Assembly (NCBI GenBank): GCA_004193285.1
Contig: SECP01000004.1
Location: 124,001-188,000, forward strand
DNA length: 64,000 nucleotides
Direction: 5' to 3'
Source of the DNA: Myxococcales bacterium
GTDB lineage: Bacteria; Myxococcota_A; Polyangia; Polyangiales; Polyangiaceae
Below are positions 18,793 to 28,196 of this stretch, piece after piece (position 1 is the first letter of the stretch; each line of letters begins with the position of its first letter). Under the pieces are notes generated by a model. The model was not told the DNA's origin, searched no databases, and saw only the letters and a list, made by a program, of their open reading frames with translations. A program made the translations under genes and the position numbers.

Positions 18793-19683
18793 TCAAAGGT
18801 GCTTCGTTATCCTGGAGATGTAGCTGCTGACGGTGCTGAGCTCGAAAGGCATCGCGGTCCTTGCCGGCGCAGCGTCGCACTCGAGGCCGAGCGCGCACGA
18901 CAGCAGCAGCGCACAGAAAGATTGCTCGAAGACGTCCCCGCGCGACTGCCGCGCTCGCAAGTCCTGCTCCGACACGTGGTCGACCTCGAAAGCGGGGCCG
19001 CCGGCGTGCTCGAGCAATTGAACGACCTGCAGCGGGCTCAGCGCCTCTGGCCCCGCCAAGTCGAACGAGAGCTGGTGACACGCCGGGTTGTCGATGGCGC
19101 TCACGGCGTAGCGCGCCACGTCCGCCAGCGAGATCCACTGTACTGGCCTTTGCCCGGCGCCCGCCAACCGAGCTCGACGCTTGATGAAGTCAAAACCAGT
19201 AACCGGCCAGTACTTCGGGCTCAACCAGGCCTCCGTGAAGAGAGCCGGGCGCAGCACCGTGTAGCTCATGCCCGATCCTTTGAGCCGCTGCTCGACCCGC
19301 ACCTTGGCCTCCTCCAGCGGCGAGCTCACGACTTGCGGCAAGAGCGAGACGTAAATCAATTGGTCCACCCCCGCCGCCTCGGCCGCTTCGATCAGCTCCA
19401 GGTGCCCCACCTCGTCCACGCTCCGAATCGTGTCCCCCGGTACGCGTGAGTTCAGCGCAGACGCGGAGGAAATGACGGTACGCGAGCCGGTACACAGCGC
19501 GTGAAGATTGGCGGGAGACCTGAGGTCCCCGTGAACCAGCTCCACGGCTTGCGCCTTCAGCTCGCTGAGCCGGTCCGCGCTCGTGGATTCGCGGACGAGC
19601 GCGCGCACGTGCTCGCCTCGGCTGGCCAATGCCTGGCAAATCGCCCCTCCAAGTCCCCCCGTCGCACCCACTACGGCAATCAT
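18793..19683 (-). CDS. NmrA/SDR-family NAD(P)-binding protein (copy 2)
   Basis: 296 aa with the N-terminal Rossmann motif GATGGLGG (residues 6-13) and a downstream basic residue typical of NADP binders. Other family marks are VHGDLRSP and LIYVSLLPQ. It has the atypical-SDR/NmrA fold with no classical YxxxK. It lies within the YcaO/TfuA operon between the NIPSNAP-like gene (18 bp upstream) and small protein A (16 bp downstream). It may act as a tailoring reductase on the product or as a redox sensor. Related to three other NmrA-type genes in the window. Confidence 0.82.
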   Translation of the reverse strand: MIAVVGATGGLGGAICQALASRGEHVRALVRESTSADRLSELKAQAVELVHGDLRSPANLHALCTGSRTVISSASALNSRVPGDTIRSVDEVGHLELIEAAEAAGVDQLIYVSLLPQVVSSPLEEAKVRVEQRLKGSGMSYTVLRPALFTEAWLSPKYWPVTGFDFIKRRARLAGAGQRPVQWISLADVARYAVSAIDNPACHQLSFDLAGPEALSPLQVVQLLEHAGGPAFEVDHVSEQDLRARQSRGDVFEQSFCALLLSCALGLECDAAPARTAMPFELSTVSSYISRITKHL

Positions 19684-19701
19684 GATGCGTCTTCGAAAGG
19701 G

Positions 19702-20427
19702 TCAGACGGCCCGCTTGATGTCCCAGCGGTGGCGTCGCTTCGCTGCAGAGAGGAAGCGCGGCATCAGGCTGTCGAAGGGCGTCGGATGGAAGATCTCGAA
19801 CGTGGGCGGGCGGTCCAGCAGGTCGTCCCAAGGTGTGCGCACGAGGTAGTCGGAAATGTTTGCGCGTTCGTCAACCGGCACTTGCCAGATCTGCATGATG
19901 GTATCCGCCCCCGTCACGCCCAAGAAGGCGTCGCCCATTCCCCAACCGGTGGCGTCTCGAAACTCTTGCACTCTCGCGTCGTGCCTCGCGCGGAACTCGG
20001 CGAGCTTCGACGTATCGATCTCGTTGATCACCCGGACGTAGCAGTAGGCAGTCGTGTCAGCCGGATCGACGGGTTTGAGTGAATCATCGCTCACGCGGAA
20101 GACCACGTTCTTGATCTCCCCGAACAGCAGCTGATCGATGCGCAGGTAGTCTGGGTCGTCCACCAGCTTGAGCTCGGAGGTGATGAGCGCACGCGGGTCC
20201 TTCATGCCCCAAAGGTTGAAGAGGCGGAGCACGTCCCCCTCTTCACGCCAGGAGCCGACGACGAGCTCGAGCCCCGCGTTCTTAAAGCGGGGCAGCAACT
20301 CGTCGGCCAAAAGCTCGAAGGGCTGGCGGTCTTTGCGTTTGAGGTTGACCGAGACAGCAAGAAAGATCTTGTCCTCGGGGATTTCTTTCTCTTTGGCGGC
20401 CTTGGTCCGCATGACGCGAGGAAACAT
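19702..20427 (-). CDS. Tandem NIPSNAP-like (dimeric alpha/beta barrel) protein
   Basis: 241 aa, ATG at 20427 with a GAAAGG SD. Two halves (about residues 15-110 and 115-215) look like repeats of one ferredoxin-like dimeric alpha/beta-barrel unit. Each begins with a beta strand (FLAVSVNLKRK; YCYVRVINEID), then a helix, then a strand/loop with Trp/Gly. Such folds occur in NIPSNAP, EthD and monooxygenase-like proteins and often bind small ligands or heme. No catalytic residue can be assigned. The assignment is by fold-like pattern only. It lies 12 bp after the kinase gene in the YcaO/TfuA operon. Confidence 0.55.
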   Translation of the reverse strand: MFPRVMRTKAAKEKEIPEDKIFLAVSVNLKRKDRQPFELLADELLPRFKNAGLELVVGSWREEGDVLRLFNLWGMKDPRALITSELKLVDDPDYLRIDQLLFGEIKNVVFRVSDDSLKPVDPADTTAYCYVRVINEIDTSKLAEFRARHDARVQEFRDATGWGMGDAFLGVTGADTIMQIWQVPVDERANISDYLVRTPWDDLLDRPPTFEIFHPTPFDSLMPRFLSAAKRRHRWDIKRAV

Positions 20428-20439
20428 GAGAGTGCCTTT

Positions 20440-23400
20440 CTAGATGTATCCGAGTGACGTAGCGAGCTGAAGCGCGTGAGCGAGTGAAGACCGTTTTTCG
20501 GCGAGGGGCGCGGAAAGCGTTGCCCGCACATGCGCTTCCAACTCTTGGGGGAGTCTTTGCTGACTCTCGTCCAGCAGGGCGCGCGCGAGCGTATCTATGG
20601 AATCGGGCTCGAGGGTGGGAAGCGCTAGCATCGGCCAAAGCGCCATCCACCGGAATGGAAAGCTGGAGGGCATGGCCCCGTTCCACGACTCGATGCCAGC
20701 CTCGCACAGCTCGCGCGCCACCGGAAGATCACCGCGGCGCAAAGCCAGCCACCCGAGGCTCGCCTGAGCCGCGCCGATGTAGTGCCTCATCTGCGCGGCG
20801 CTAGCAAGCTGCATCGTCTTGTCCGCCGTGTGCAGCACTTCTTCTTCCAGCCGCCGGCGGCGCTGGACGATGAGCAAATAGGTCAGTGCGCGGCATTGGA
20901 CCGCGACGTCCCCCACGCGCTCCGCGAGGGTATGAGTTTCTTGCAAGACGCGCTGCGCGGCGAGAGTCTGATCGTTGAAGAGCAGGGCGAACCCGTAAGT
21001 GAAGTGAACCGCGGGCACCTCCGTGGCCTCCCCGCCCTGCACGGCGTCGAACGCTCGCCGAGCTAGCTCCACCGTCTCCGTGCTGAGCGCGAACCGCTCG
21101 CTGCGCATGCGAAGCAGGCTAAATAGCTGGTAAAAGTGGGCTTGCTGCGCGCGCGTGCCGTGCGCGTTGAGCACGCCGCGGGCAGTCTCGATCGTATCCG
21201 TCATGCGCCGGACGTCGCCCGTCCAGTAGTAGACCCAAATGCGATGGTTCTGAATGTCCAGCCATTCCCGCCACCAGTCTTGGCTCTCCTCCTCGTTGGC
21301 GGGCCGCGCCTCCAGCTCCGATTGCGCGGAGTCCAAGAACGCCAAGGCTTCGTCGTAGCGGTGCTGCAGCTCTTCGGTCTTACTCAGCTTCCGCAAGATG
21401 CGTGACCGCGGAATCGCTGCGTCCGCGCGCAGGTATTTGTCGGCCGCATCGAGCGAGCTGCGCGCGTCCGTCTGTTTGCCCGAGCGAGCTTGCAGGTCCG
21501 CCAGGAACTCGTGCAAGGTACACAAGCGCTCGCGCCAGAAGTCTTCGCGGTGCCCTTCGATGAAGATGCCTTGGCGTGCCTCCTGAATGGCGGCGTTGTA
21601 GAACATGACCGCTTCGTCATGGGCAAAGGCCGCACGAGCGCGGTCAGCAGCTCGCTGAAAGTGGTCGCAAGCGTGCGCCGGCACCTGCGCCATCGACCAG
21701 TGGCGGGCCAGGACGGCGTGCTGCGAGAACACCTCGTCCGTGCTCGCATACCGACGCTCGACCGCTTGCGCCGCGCTGCGGTGGAGCAAACGCCTTCTTT
21801 CCGGCAAGATGCGCTCGTAGGCGGCCTCGCGCAGGCGGTCGTGAACGAAACGCAGCGCGCCGCCCGTGCTGGTCTCCAAAATCTGCCGACGTCGCAAAGT
21901 CTCCACCACGCGACCAATGTTCCCGTCGTCGGCGCGCAGGGTCCGGCTCAGGACCTCCAGCTCGAATTCACGGCCGAGCACCGCGGCCGCGTCCGCCGCC
22001 TCTCGCGCCTCTTCATCCAGGCCTTGCAGGCGCTGCAAAACCAACCCTTTGATCGACACGGGCAGCGGTAGGGCCTCGTAGGCAGGAAGCGACGGGTCGT
22101 CCTCTACCGGCATCGTCCACCGGCCTGCCTTGCGGGACAGCAACCGTTCGGCCGCGGCGGTCCTCAGGTATTCGGCAACGAAGAAGGGATTGCCCTCCGA
22201 GCGCTGAGCCAAAAAATGAACCAGGCCGGGCGGCACGCTCGGGACGCCGAGCATGTCGCTCACGATGGCCGCGATCGTTGCTTCGTCCAACCGGTCCAGT
22301 ACGATGTTGAGCAGGTCCTTCTGGGCCAGCACCTGATGAAGGGCTTCGGTCGGCTCGTCCGACCGGTAGGTCCCCAGCACGATCAAGCTCCGACGCTGGA
22401 GGTACTCCGGGTTGAGCGCGGAGAGAAAGCGGAGCGAGAGCTCGTCCGCCCACTGCAGGTCGTCGACCACGAGCAGCAACGGGCGCACCTCCGCGAACCG
22501 GCCGAGGGTCTCCGTGAGTACGGTGATCAGCCGGCGCTGCGCGGCCGCGGGCACGAGCGGTGAAGGCTCCGGCGCGCGATCAGAGCCCGGCAGCTGGGCA
22601 AGGGCCGGCTCGTAGCTGGCCAGCAACCGGCTGTGCTTGCCGAAGAGCCAATGGGTGAAAGCTTCACCCTCTTCGTGGCAGCGATCGGCCATCGCCTGGA
22701 AGAGCGAGCGGAACGGATGGAGCGGCGCGCCGTTGACCTCGGGCCCGCCCATATCCCCCGTCGTGACCGGAGTGCATTCGCCGGTCACGACTTGAAACTG
22801 TTCGAGCGCTGCTTCACGCACGACCTCGGCGGCGAGGAAGGTTTTACCGATGCCGCTCTCGCCGCCGACCAAAACCAGCGACCCGCGGCCGTTCCTCGCG
22901 CGTTTACGACATTCGGTCAGCTTCGCGAGCACCGCGTCACGGCCGGAAATGCCTGGCCGGTACAGGTAGACTTGGGCGTCTTCACCGGGCTCGGAGGTGC
23001 GCTGGGAGCGACCGAGAAGGAAGGAGAGCTCGGCCGCTACGTCTCGAGCGGAGCCGAGCCGCTCGCGCACCGACTTCGCCAGCAGGCGCACGATGAGCTC
23101 GTCGAGCTCCTTCGGACAATCCACCAGCTCCGACGGAGGCACGATCGGCTCTGTCAACCGGCTCTGCAGCAAGGTCCGCGCACTGCGACCCGGCGACGGC
23201 GGCGCCCCGGTGACTGATTCGAAGAGCATGCAGCCGAGCGAATACAGGTCTGCTCGCGCGTCCACCGGGTGCCCCCACAGCTGCTCGGGCGAGGCGTACG
23301 ACAGCGTGCCGATGAGGTGCTCCCCCAGCCCTATCGACTCGCGGCCCAAGGAGCCGAACGCTCGCGACACCAAGCCGAAGTCCATCAGCACTGGTGAGCC

Positions 23401-23976
23401 GTCAGGCCTGACGAAGATGTTGTTCGGCTTCAGGTCACGGTGAACGATGCCTTGCCCGTGAATGTACGAAAGCGCCCAACAGATGCGCTCGTACAGCTCG
23501 ATGACCTCGGGCAACCGGCCATTCGCAGCCTCGACCACGGCCGCGACCCCTCGCCGCTCCGCGATCGGCGCCGCCGCTTGCGGCTGACCGAAGGTGTCGT
23601 GGGTGTACGAGGTTTTGTCGCGCGTCTCGCTCGCCAGCTCGAGGTAGCCGCCGGAGCGCCGCCCCCAGATTTCGTCGTTGACGTCCGCCAGGGAGCGGCC
23701 TTCCACCAGCTCCATGGCGTACCAGGGCAGGCCTTCGTCCAACCCCTCGGCCACGATGCGTACGACGCATGGGTGACTGATCCGCTTGAGCGCGAGGACC
23801 TCCTCACGCAGCGCGCTGATGGCTTTTCGGGTCGCGACGGCCACGGTTTTTACCGCAACGCATTCACCGGAGTCGGCGTGCTCGGCCCGATGAACGATGC
23901 CCATCCCGCCTCTGCCGAGCTCCGTGATGAGTCGATAGGGGCCGATGTGTCGAGAAGAGGCTTGCTCCGTGCTCAT
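20440..23976 (-). CDS. PknK-type Ser/Thr kinase - AAA ATPase - TPR regulator
   Basis: 1178 aa from the ATG at 23976, chosen because the kinase fold begins at once ([16 protein letters not shown]). The kinase domain (about 12-320) has the ATP-anchoring Lys in CVAVKTVA, the catalytic loop VHRDLKPNN and a DFG in [10 protein letters not shown] long insert precedes the catalytic loop. A MalT/STAND-like ATPase follows, with Walker [10 protein letters not shown] and Walker [14 protein letters not shown] helical TPR-rich C-terminus of about 500 residues completes it. This is the layout of PknK-type signal integrators. It is the first gene of the YcaO/TfuA operon behind a sigma54 promoter match, and I infer it may phosphorylate the FHA activator. 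Confidence 0.9.
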   Translation of the reverse strand: MSTEQASSRHIGPYRLITELGRGGMGIVHRAEHADSGECVAVKTVAVATRKAISALREEVLALKRISHPCVVRIVAEGLDEGLPWYAMELVEGRSLADVNDEIWGRRSGGYLELASETRDKTSYTHDTFGQPQAAAPIAERRGVAAVVEAANGRLPEVIELYERICWALSYIHGQGIVHRDLKPNNIFVRPDGSPVLMDFGLVSRAFGSLGRESIGLGEHLIGTLSYASPEQLWGHPVDARADLYSLGCMLFESVTGAPPSPGRSARTLLQSRLTEPIVPPSELVDCPKELDELIVRLLAKSVRERLGSARDVAAELSFLLGRSQRTSEPGEDAQVYLYRPGISGRDAVLAKLTECRKRARNGRGSLVLVGGESGIGKTFLAAEVVREAALEQFQVVTGECTPVTTGDMGGPEVNGAPLHPFRSLFQAMADRCHEEGEAFTHWLFGKHSRLLASYEPALAQLPGSDRAPEPSPLVPAAAQRRLITVLTETLGRFAEVRPLLLVVDDLQWADELSLRFLSALNPEYLQRRSLIVLGTYRSDEPTEALHQVLAQKDLLNIVLDRLDEATIAAIVSDMLGVPSVPPGLVHFLAQRSEGNPFFVAEYLRTAAAERLLSRKAGRWTMPVEDDPSLPAYEALPLPVSIKGLVLQRLQGLDEEAREAADAAAVLGREFELEVLSRTLRADDGNIGRVVETLRRRQILETSTGGALRFVHDRLREAAYERILPERRRLLHRSAAQAVERRYASTDEVFSQHAVLARHWSMAQVPAHACDHFQRAADRARAAFAHDEAVMFYNAAIQEARQGIFIEGHREDFWRERLCTLHEFLADLQARSGKQTDARSSLDAADKYLRADAAIPRSRILRKLSKTEELQHRYDEALAFLDSAQSELEARPANEEESQDWWREWLDIQNHRIWVYYWTGDVRRMTDTIETARGVLNAHGTRAQQAHFYQLFSLLRMRSERFALSTETVELARRAFDAVQGGEATEVPAVHFTYGFALLFNDQTLAAQRVLQETHTLAERVGDVAVQCRALTYLLIVQRRRRLEEEVLHTADKTMQLASAAQMRHYIGAAQASLGWLALRRGDLPVARELCEAGIESWNGAMPSSFPFRWMALWPMLALPTLEPDSIDTLARALLDESQQRLPQELEAHVRATLSAPLAEKRSSLAHALQLATSLGYI

Positions 23977-24078
23977 CCAGGGCTCCTGAAGCTCCCTCGG
24001 CGCGCAACAATCGCTCGCATTCGTACTGGATGCCAGCGGAGTTGTTCGAGACCCTTCAGTGACGTGGCTCCCTCTCGC

Positions 24079-24127
24079 GGCCGACTCATCCTCATACGCA
24101 ACGCTGCGCGAGCGCTGCGAGTCGGCC
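24079..24127 (-). promoter_or_regulatory. Inverted repeat in the kinase-operon leader
   Basis: Perfect 9 bp arms GGCCGACTC (24079-24087) and GAGTCGGCC (24119-24127) are separated by 31 nt. They lie between the predicted sigma54 transcription start (about 24151) and the kinase ATG. It could form an RNA stem-loop in the 5' leader or be a protein-binding site. Confidence 0.4.
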
Positions 24128-24162
24128 AGGTTTCTCGAGAGCACGGTTAAGTACGGCGCAAC

Positions 24163-24177
24163 GCAAGATTCCTGCCA
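24163..24177 (-). promoter_or_regulatory. Candidate sigma54 promoter for the YcaO/TfuA operon
   Basis: On the minus strand the sequence reads TGGCAGG-AATC-TTGC. It matches the sigma54 consensus TGGCACG-N4-TTGC except for one base, with exact spacing of the -24 GG and -12 GC. It points to the kinase gene 186 bp away. Confidence 0.65.
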
Positions 24178-24282
24178 GGCGTCGTGTGAGTCGCCGCAGC
24201 GAAAGAATGCAGCCGTATTTCCGGCCTCATCCGCCGCGTCTTCGAGCTTCGCGCTCGAGCAACTTCGATGGCAGTCGGCAAG

Positions 24283-24315
24283 ATTGCTCAGTCTGCGCTG
24301 CGCGAATTGAGCAAT
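24283..24315. promoter_or_regulatory. Candidate upstream activating sequence (enhancer)
   Basis: The perfect inverted repeat ATTGCTCA - 17 nt - TGAGCAAT (24283-24290 and 24308-24315) lies 105 bp and 104 bp from the two divergent sigma54 promoter matches. This is a normal distance for a sigma54 activator dimer site. Confidence 0.5.
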
Positions 24316-24419
24316 GCGCTGCGCCGACCGCGCGTGCCGGCGACGCTTCGTCGAGCCGCGTCAGCCAAACACCGCGTGAATGCGCTGTTCCAGAGGGCTC
24401 TCCCCCGTGCGCTGGTCGA

Positions 24420-24434
24420 TGGCACGTTGCGTGC
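24420..24434 (+). promoter_or_regulatory. Candidate sigma54 promoter for the dual-HTH/NmrA/SDR operon
   Basis: Reads TGGCACG-TTGC-GTGC followed by T. The -24 element is perfect, the -12 element has one mismatch (GTGCT for TTGCT), and the GG-to-GC spacing is exact. It points to the regulator gene starting at 24545. Confidence 0.6.
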
Positions 24435-24544
24435 TCTGAGCGACGGCGGGATCGCGACCATCGGCAGCAGCCGCTGGTTTCAACAACCGTGCGGGTTACC
24501 GGGGGTACGCAGTCCTTCGCCGCGCAGTCCAGTCGTAGGAGCTC

Positions 24545-25369
24545 ATGCAAGTGCCAACTTCGCAAGCGTGCACCACCAAATTACTAGGAGTGGAAATCAG
24601 CGCTGGCTGGAGCGCTCCAGCAGAGCTGGCAGAACCGCCGGCCGAGCTGCGAGCTCGCGCCAAGGCGGTAGACGCGGTTTCCGCCACTGAGCTGGACTTG
24701 GCCGTACTCTGGCAAGAGCTGGTCTGTGGAGCCTGTGAGGTCATCGACTACTTCTTCACCGACGAGCGCTGCCTGCTTTTGACGAAGCCTCGAGTCGCCC
24801 CGGGCAGGGCTATCGAAGGGCGCCGTCTGGCGATCGTTCAAGCGGTCCTGTGCGGCGGCGGCCAGAAAGCCGTCGCCATCGAGCTCGGGCTCGCGGCCTC
24901 GACTATCACCATGCACGCTCGGCTGGCGCTGTCGGCTTTGGGAGTGGACGGAAAGCCGTCACGCGCCCATCCGATTCTCATGCTGGCGGCGCGGTCCGCC
25001 GCCGATGCCAGCGCGGCCCTCGGCGCGAACCTGAGCTTCATCGAGCAATCGGGAGGGCAGCTACGGGTCCTCAGCCTGAGTCGGCCGGACGCGGCCCTGG
25101 GAGGTGTATTGCCGCCGGCGGAGCTGGCCGTCGCTCGCCGATTGGTCGAAGGGCATTGCTACGCGGACATGGCGCGGATGCGCGGCACGTCTGCCCGCAC
25201 GATCGCGAATCAGATTGCCGCGGTCTTCAAGCGTATGCGCGTTTCGGGTCGAAACGAGCTGGTGCACCGGCTGTGGCGCCGGCGGGCGGCCGCGGGCGTC
25301 CCTTCGCGCGCCAACGTGAGGTATTTGACGAGGGTACAGGGCGTGAGCCGGGGCCTCTCGCTCGGTTGA
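24545..25369 (+). CDS. Dual-HTH LuxR-type transcription regulator (copy 1)
   Basis: 274 aa with an AGGAG SD. The C-terminal HTH (about residues 190-245: LPPAELAVARRLVEGH, ARMRGTSARTIANQI, FKRMRVSGRNELV) is a LuxR-type four-helix DNA-binding domain. A second HTH-like segment lies around residues 95-135 (EGRRLAIVQAVLCGG, AIELGLAASTITMHARLAL). No receiver or autoinducer domain is seen. The same two-HTH layout occurs in the gene at 35985-36683. It leads the operon divergent from YcaO/TfuA and lies behind a sigma54 promoter match. Confidence 0.8.
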   Translation: MQVPTSQACTTKLLGVEISAGWSAPAELAEPPAELRARAKAVDAVSATELDLAVLWQELVCGACEVIDYFFTDERCLLLTKPRVAPGRAIEGRRLAIVQAVLCGGGQKAVAIELGLAASTITMHARLALSALGVDGKPSRAHPILMLAARSAADASAALGANLSFIEQSGGQLRVLSLSRPDAALGGVLPPAELAVARRLVEGHCYADMARMRGTSARTIANQIAAVFKRMRVSGRNELVHRLWRRRAAAGVPSRANVRYLTRVQGVSRGLSLG

Positions 25370-25432
25370 GGGCCCCAAACAATCCGCGGCGACGGCGATG
25401 AGCTTTGGCTCGTCGCGACGTCTCAAGGGGGA

Positions 25433-26434
25433 ATGCCCACTCCTTCATCGTTTGCGAGGCCATCGTCAGGGCCGGTCGTGGTCTGCGGGGCCACCGGCCG
25501 GGTCGGCTCGCTAGTCGTACGGCACCTGTTGGAGCTCGGAATCGAGGTGCGTGCCGTCGGCAGGCGCGGTCCCAAGCTCGAAGCGCTCGAGGCGCTCGGC
25601 GCCCGGAGGTGTGCCGGCAGCTTGACGGATCCTGCGTTCTTGGCAGACGCGTTCGCCGGCGCACGGGCGGCGTTCGTCATGACGCCGGTCGACACGAGCG
25701 CGGCCGATGTGAACGGTTTACAGGACGCGGTGATCGACGCCTCGGTGTCCGCCGTTGCCCGGTCGGCGATCGAGCATGTCGTGCTGCTCAGCAGCTGGGG
25801 CGCCGAGCTCACGGAGCCCGTGGGCGGAATCATCGCGTGTCATCGATTCGAGCAGGCGCTCGCGGCGATGGGTAGAAACGTCATCAGCCTGCGACCGGTT
25901 TGGTTCTTGGACAACTTCTTGTGGAGCATTCCGCTGGTTCAGATGGCCGGCTTCAACGGCTCACCCGTCGACGGACGGGTGCGCTTTCCGATGATCGCCG
26001 CGCGTGACATCGCGCCGGTCGCGGCCGAATACCTTTCTAGCCTCGAGTTTTCCGGCTGGTCCGTTCGCTACCTTCAGGGCGCGGCGGACTACACGCTCAC
26101 GGAGGTGACGAAGGCGCTCGGCTCCGCCATCGGCAAACCCGAGCTGCCCTACGTCGCCATGCCGGAGGCCGCGTACCGCCGCGGGCTGCTCGGCGCGGGG
26201 CTCACGGCCGACGCGGCTCAGCTCGCGCTCGAGATCACTCGCGCGATCGAGGCGGGCGTCGTTCAGGCACCGCCGCGCTCCCCCGCGAGCACCACGCCGA
26301 CGACGATTGAGCAGTTTGCGGCGGAGGTGTTCGCGCCCGCGTACCACCGCTCGCCTCCGCCCAAGCTCGGAGAGCGCCTGGGCGGGCTCGCGCTTCGCAC
26401 TTACCTGAGGGTGTCGGGGCACCGCGCCGCATGA
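25433..26434 (+). CDS. NmrA/SDR-family NAD(P)-binding protein (copy 3)
   Basis: 333 aa with an AAGGGGGA SD. Rossmann motif GATGRVG near residues 19-25, followed by the NADP-type Arg-rich turn (GRRGPK). Family marks are VVLLSSWGAE and the substrate-pocket stretch LRPVWFLDNFLW. It overlaps the next SDR gene by 4 bp. Closest in pattern to the copy at 60948-61880 (SSWGAELTEP there reads SGWGAHQSDG). Probable NADPH-dependent reductase or sensor; the substrate is unknown. Confidence 0.82.
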   Translation: MPTPSSFARPSSGPVVVCGATGRVGSLVVRHLLELGIEVRAVGRRGPKLEALEALGARRCAGSLTDPAFLADAFAGARAAFVMTPVDTSAADVNGLQDAVIDASVSAVARSAIEHVVLLSSWGAELTEPVGGIIACHRFEQALAAMGRNVISLRPVWFLDNFLWSIPLVQMAGFNGSPVDGRVRFPMIAARDIAPVAAEYLSSLEFSGWSVRYLQGAADYTLTEVTKALGSAIGKPELPYVAMPEAAYRRGLLGAGLTADAAQLALEITRAIEAGVVQAPPRSPASTTPTTIEQFAAEVFAPAYHRSPPPKLGERLGGLALRTYLRVSGHRAA

Positions 26435-27201
26435 ATGCGCATCGAGATGGCGTGGAAACGAGCACCAGGACGCGAGCCCCATCAGCGCTCGTGGTTGGCG
26501 CCAGCCGCGGCCTCGGAAGAGGCGTCGTGGAGGTGCTCGCGTCGAGCGGCTTCGCGGTCGCCGCGCTGGGGCGCAGCCGAGCGGCGCTCGAGGAGCTGGC
26601 TCAAAGCACAGGAATCACGTCCATCGTGGCAGATGCCGCGTCGGAAGGCGTGGCCGAGCGCGTGCTCTTCGCGGAGTCCCCGGACCTTTTGGTCGTCGTG
26701 GCGGGCGCCACTCCGGAGCTGCGGCCCCTCCATCTGCACACGTGGGAGACCTTCTCCAAGAACTGGGAGGCGGACGCGCGCATCGCCTTCGAGTGGGTGC
26801 GGGCCAGCCTCCTCGTACCGCTGCGACCTGGGGCCCATGTGATCGTGTTTTCGAGCGGCGCGGCGGTGGCGGGCTCGTCGCTCAGCGGCGGCTACGCTGG
26901 TGCCAAACGGGCCGTCTGGTTTCTCACCGAGTATGCAGCGGCGGAGTCAGGGCGGCTCGGGCTCGGCATCCGCTTCCAATGCGTCGTCCCTGCCCTCACC
27001 CCGACCACGACGCTGGGCCAGGCGGCCATACGGGCTTACGCCGAGCGGCTCGGCATTGCGGAGGAGGCTTACGCCGCTCGCTTCGGTCCACCCCTCACGC
27101 CGGCATTGACCGGTGAGGCCGTGCTGCAATTGCATTCGCAGCCCGAAAAGTGGGCGGAGACCACCTACCGCCTTGCGGGCGCCGGTCTCCGCCCAGTATG
27201 A
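26431..27201 (+). CDS. Short-chain dehydrogenase/reductase
   Basis: 256 aa classical-type SDR. Cofactor-binding GASRGLGRG lies near residues 23-31, the active-site Ser is in VIVFSSGAA, and Tyr/Lys in GGYAGAKRAVW form the YxxxK pair. Fully catalytic by motif. It overlaps copy 3 of NmrA (ATGA) and the sigma factor gene downstream (ATG inside the stop), so it is firmly in the same operon. The substrate is unknown. Confidence 0.88.
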   Translation: MNAHRDGVETSTRTRAPSALVVGASRGLGRGVVEVLASSGFAVAALGRSRAALEELAQSTGITSIVADAASEGVAERVLFAESPDLLVVVAGATPELRPLHLHTWETFSKNWEADARIAFEWVRASLLVPLRPGAHVIVFSSGAAVAGSSLSGGYAGAKRAVWFLTEYAAAESGRLGLGIRFQCVVPALTPTTTLGQAAIRAYAERLGIAEEAYAARFGPPLTPALTGEAVLQLHSQPEKWAETTYRLAGAGLRPV

Positions 27202-28196
27202 GCAAACCCGAGGCTTCAGCGATGGCCGGCAGCGAGCGTGAAACCGCCTTCCTCACTGCCATCGAGCGGCACCGGCGCGAGCTCACCGCCCATTGCTACC
27301 GCATGCTCGGCTCTTTGCAGGACGCGGAGGAGCTCGCGCAGGAAACGCTGCTCCGCGCTTGGCAGCGCCGAGAAGAGTCCGCAAGCAGTGGGACGCGCCG
27401 CGCCTGGCTCTTCGCGATCGCGACCACGGCCTGCCTGGATGCGCTCCGAAAGAGCCGCCGCCGCCGGGCCCGGGCCCAGGTCATCACCTGGGACGCATCG
27501 GAGGTCGCCACCTGGGTGCAACCGGCGCCAGACGCTCTGTTCGAGTCCGACGTGCTGGCGGGTAGCGAGCAGCAGACGCCCGACGCGCTCACTTCCAGCC
27601 GGGAGCACATCGGGCTGGCGTTCGTGACCGCCTTGCAGCTCCTCTCACCGAAGCAGCGCGCGGCGGTGCTGCTCGTGGACGTGCTCGGGTGGCGCGCCGA
27701 AGAATCAGCTGCGCTTCTGGGCACGACGACGACCTCGATCCATTCCCTGCTCCAGCGCGCTCGCAAGACGCTCCAAGATCACCAGCGCGCTCCTTCAGAC
27801 GCGTCGAGCGTCGAAGCCCCCGCGCTTTTACGCGCATTTTTGGCGTCGTGGGAGAACGGCGACGTGGAGGGCTTGGTGTCGCTTCTGGCCGAGGACGTGC
27901 GTCTGTCGATGCCGCCGGAGCCGGAAAGCTACCAGGGGCGAGCCGCGGCAGCCGCTTTCTTGGCACCGTTCGTTCGCGACGCGCCTACGACGTACCGCTT
28001 CCGGCCGGTGGCCGCCAACGGCGAGGCCGCGGTCGCCTTGTACCATCGCACTTCGCTCGAGGAGCCGTTCCGCGCTTCCGGCATCTCGGTGCTCACTTTC
28101 GCCGGCGGCCGCATCTCGACCATCACCCGTTACGGCGTCGGGCCGCTGTTCGACCGCTTCGGCTTGCCTGCCGAGCTGCCGGCGCAGGCGCCATGA
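27198..28196 (+). CDS. ECF-type sigma factor with C-terminal SnoaL-like domain
   Basis: 332 aa, ATG at 27198 inside the previous stop. Region 2 (about residues 20-90: HCYRMLGSLQDAEELAQETLLRAW, RRAWLFAIATTACLD) and region 4 (about 145-195: LLSPKQRAAVLLVDVLGWRAEESAALLGTTTTSIHSLLQRARKTL in two pieces) are clear. The last ~120 residues form a SnoaL-like (NTF2-fold) domain (FLASWENGDVEGLVSLLAEDV). This is the SigJ/ECF41-like layout in which the tail controls sigma activity in place of a separate anti-sigma factor. Its target genes are unknown; local autoregulation is possible. Confidence 0.88.
   Translation: MSKPEASAMAGSERETAFLTAIERHRRELTAHCYRMLGSLQDAEELAQETLLRAWQRREESASSGTRRAWLFAIATTACLDALRKSRRRRARAQVITWDASEVATWVQPAPDALFESDVLAGSEQQTPDALTSSREHIGLAFVTALQLLSPKQRAAVLLVDVLGWRAEESAALLGTTTTSIHSLLQRARKTLQDHQRAPSDASSVEAPALLRAFLASWENGDVEGLVSLLAEDVRLSMPPEPESYQGRAAAAAFLAPFVRDAPTTYRFRPVAANGEAAVALYHRTSLEEPFRASGISVLTFAGGRISTITRYGVGPLFDRFGLPAELPAQAP

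Larger units (their letters stand above)
23977..24544. other. Divergent regulatory spacer of the YcaO/TfuA region
   Basis: A 568 bp spacer without a convincing gene, between the kinase operon (minus) and the dual-HTH regulator operon (plus). It contains two divergent sigma54 promoter matches, an inverted repeat between them and a hairpin in the kinase leader, each listed separately. Confidence 0.7.
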
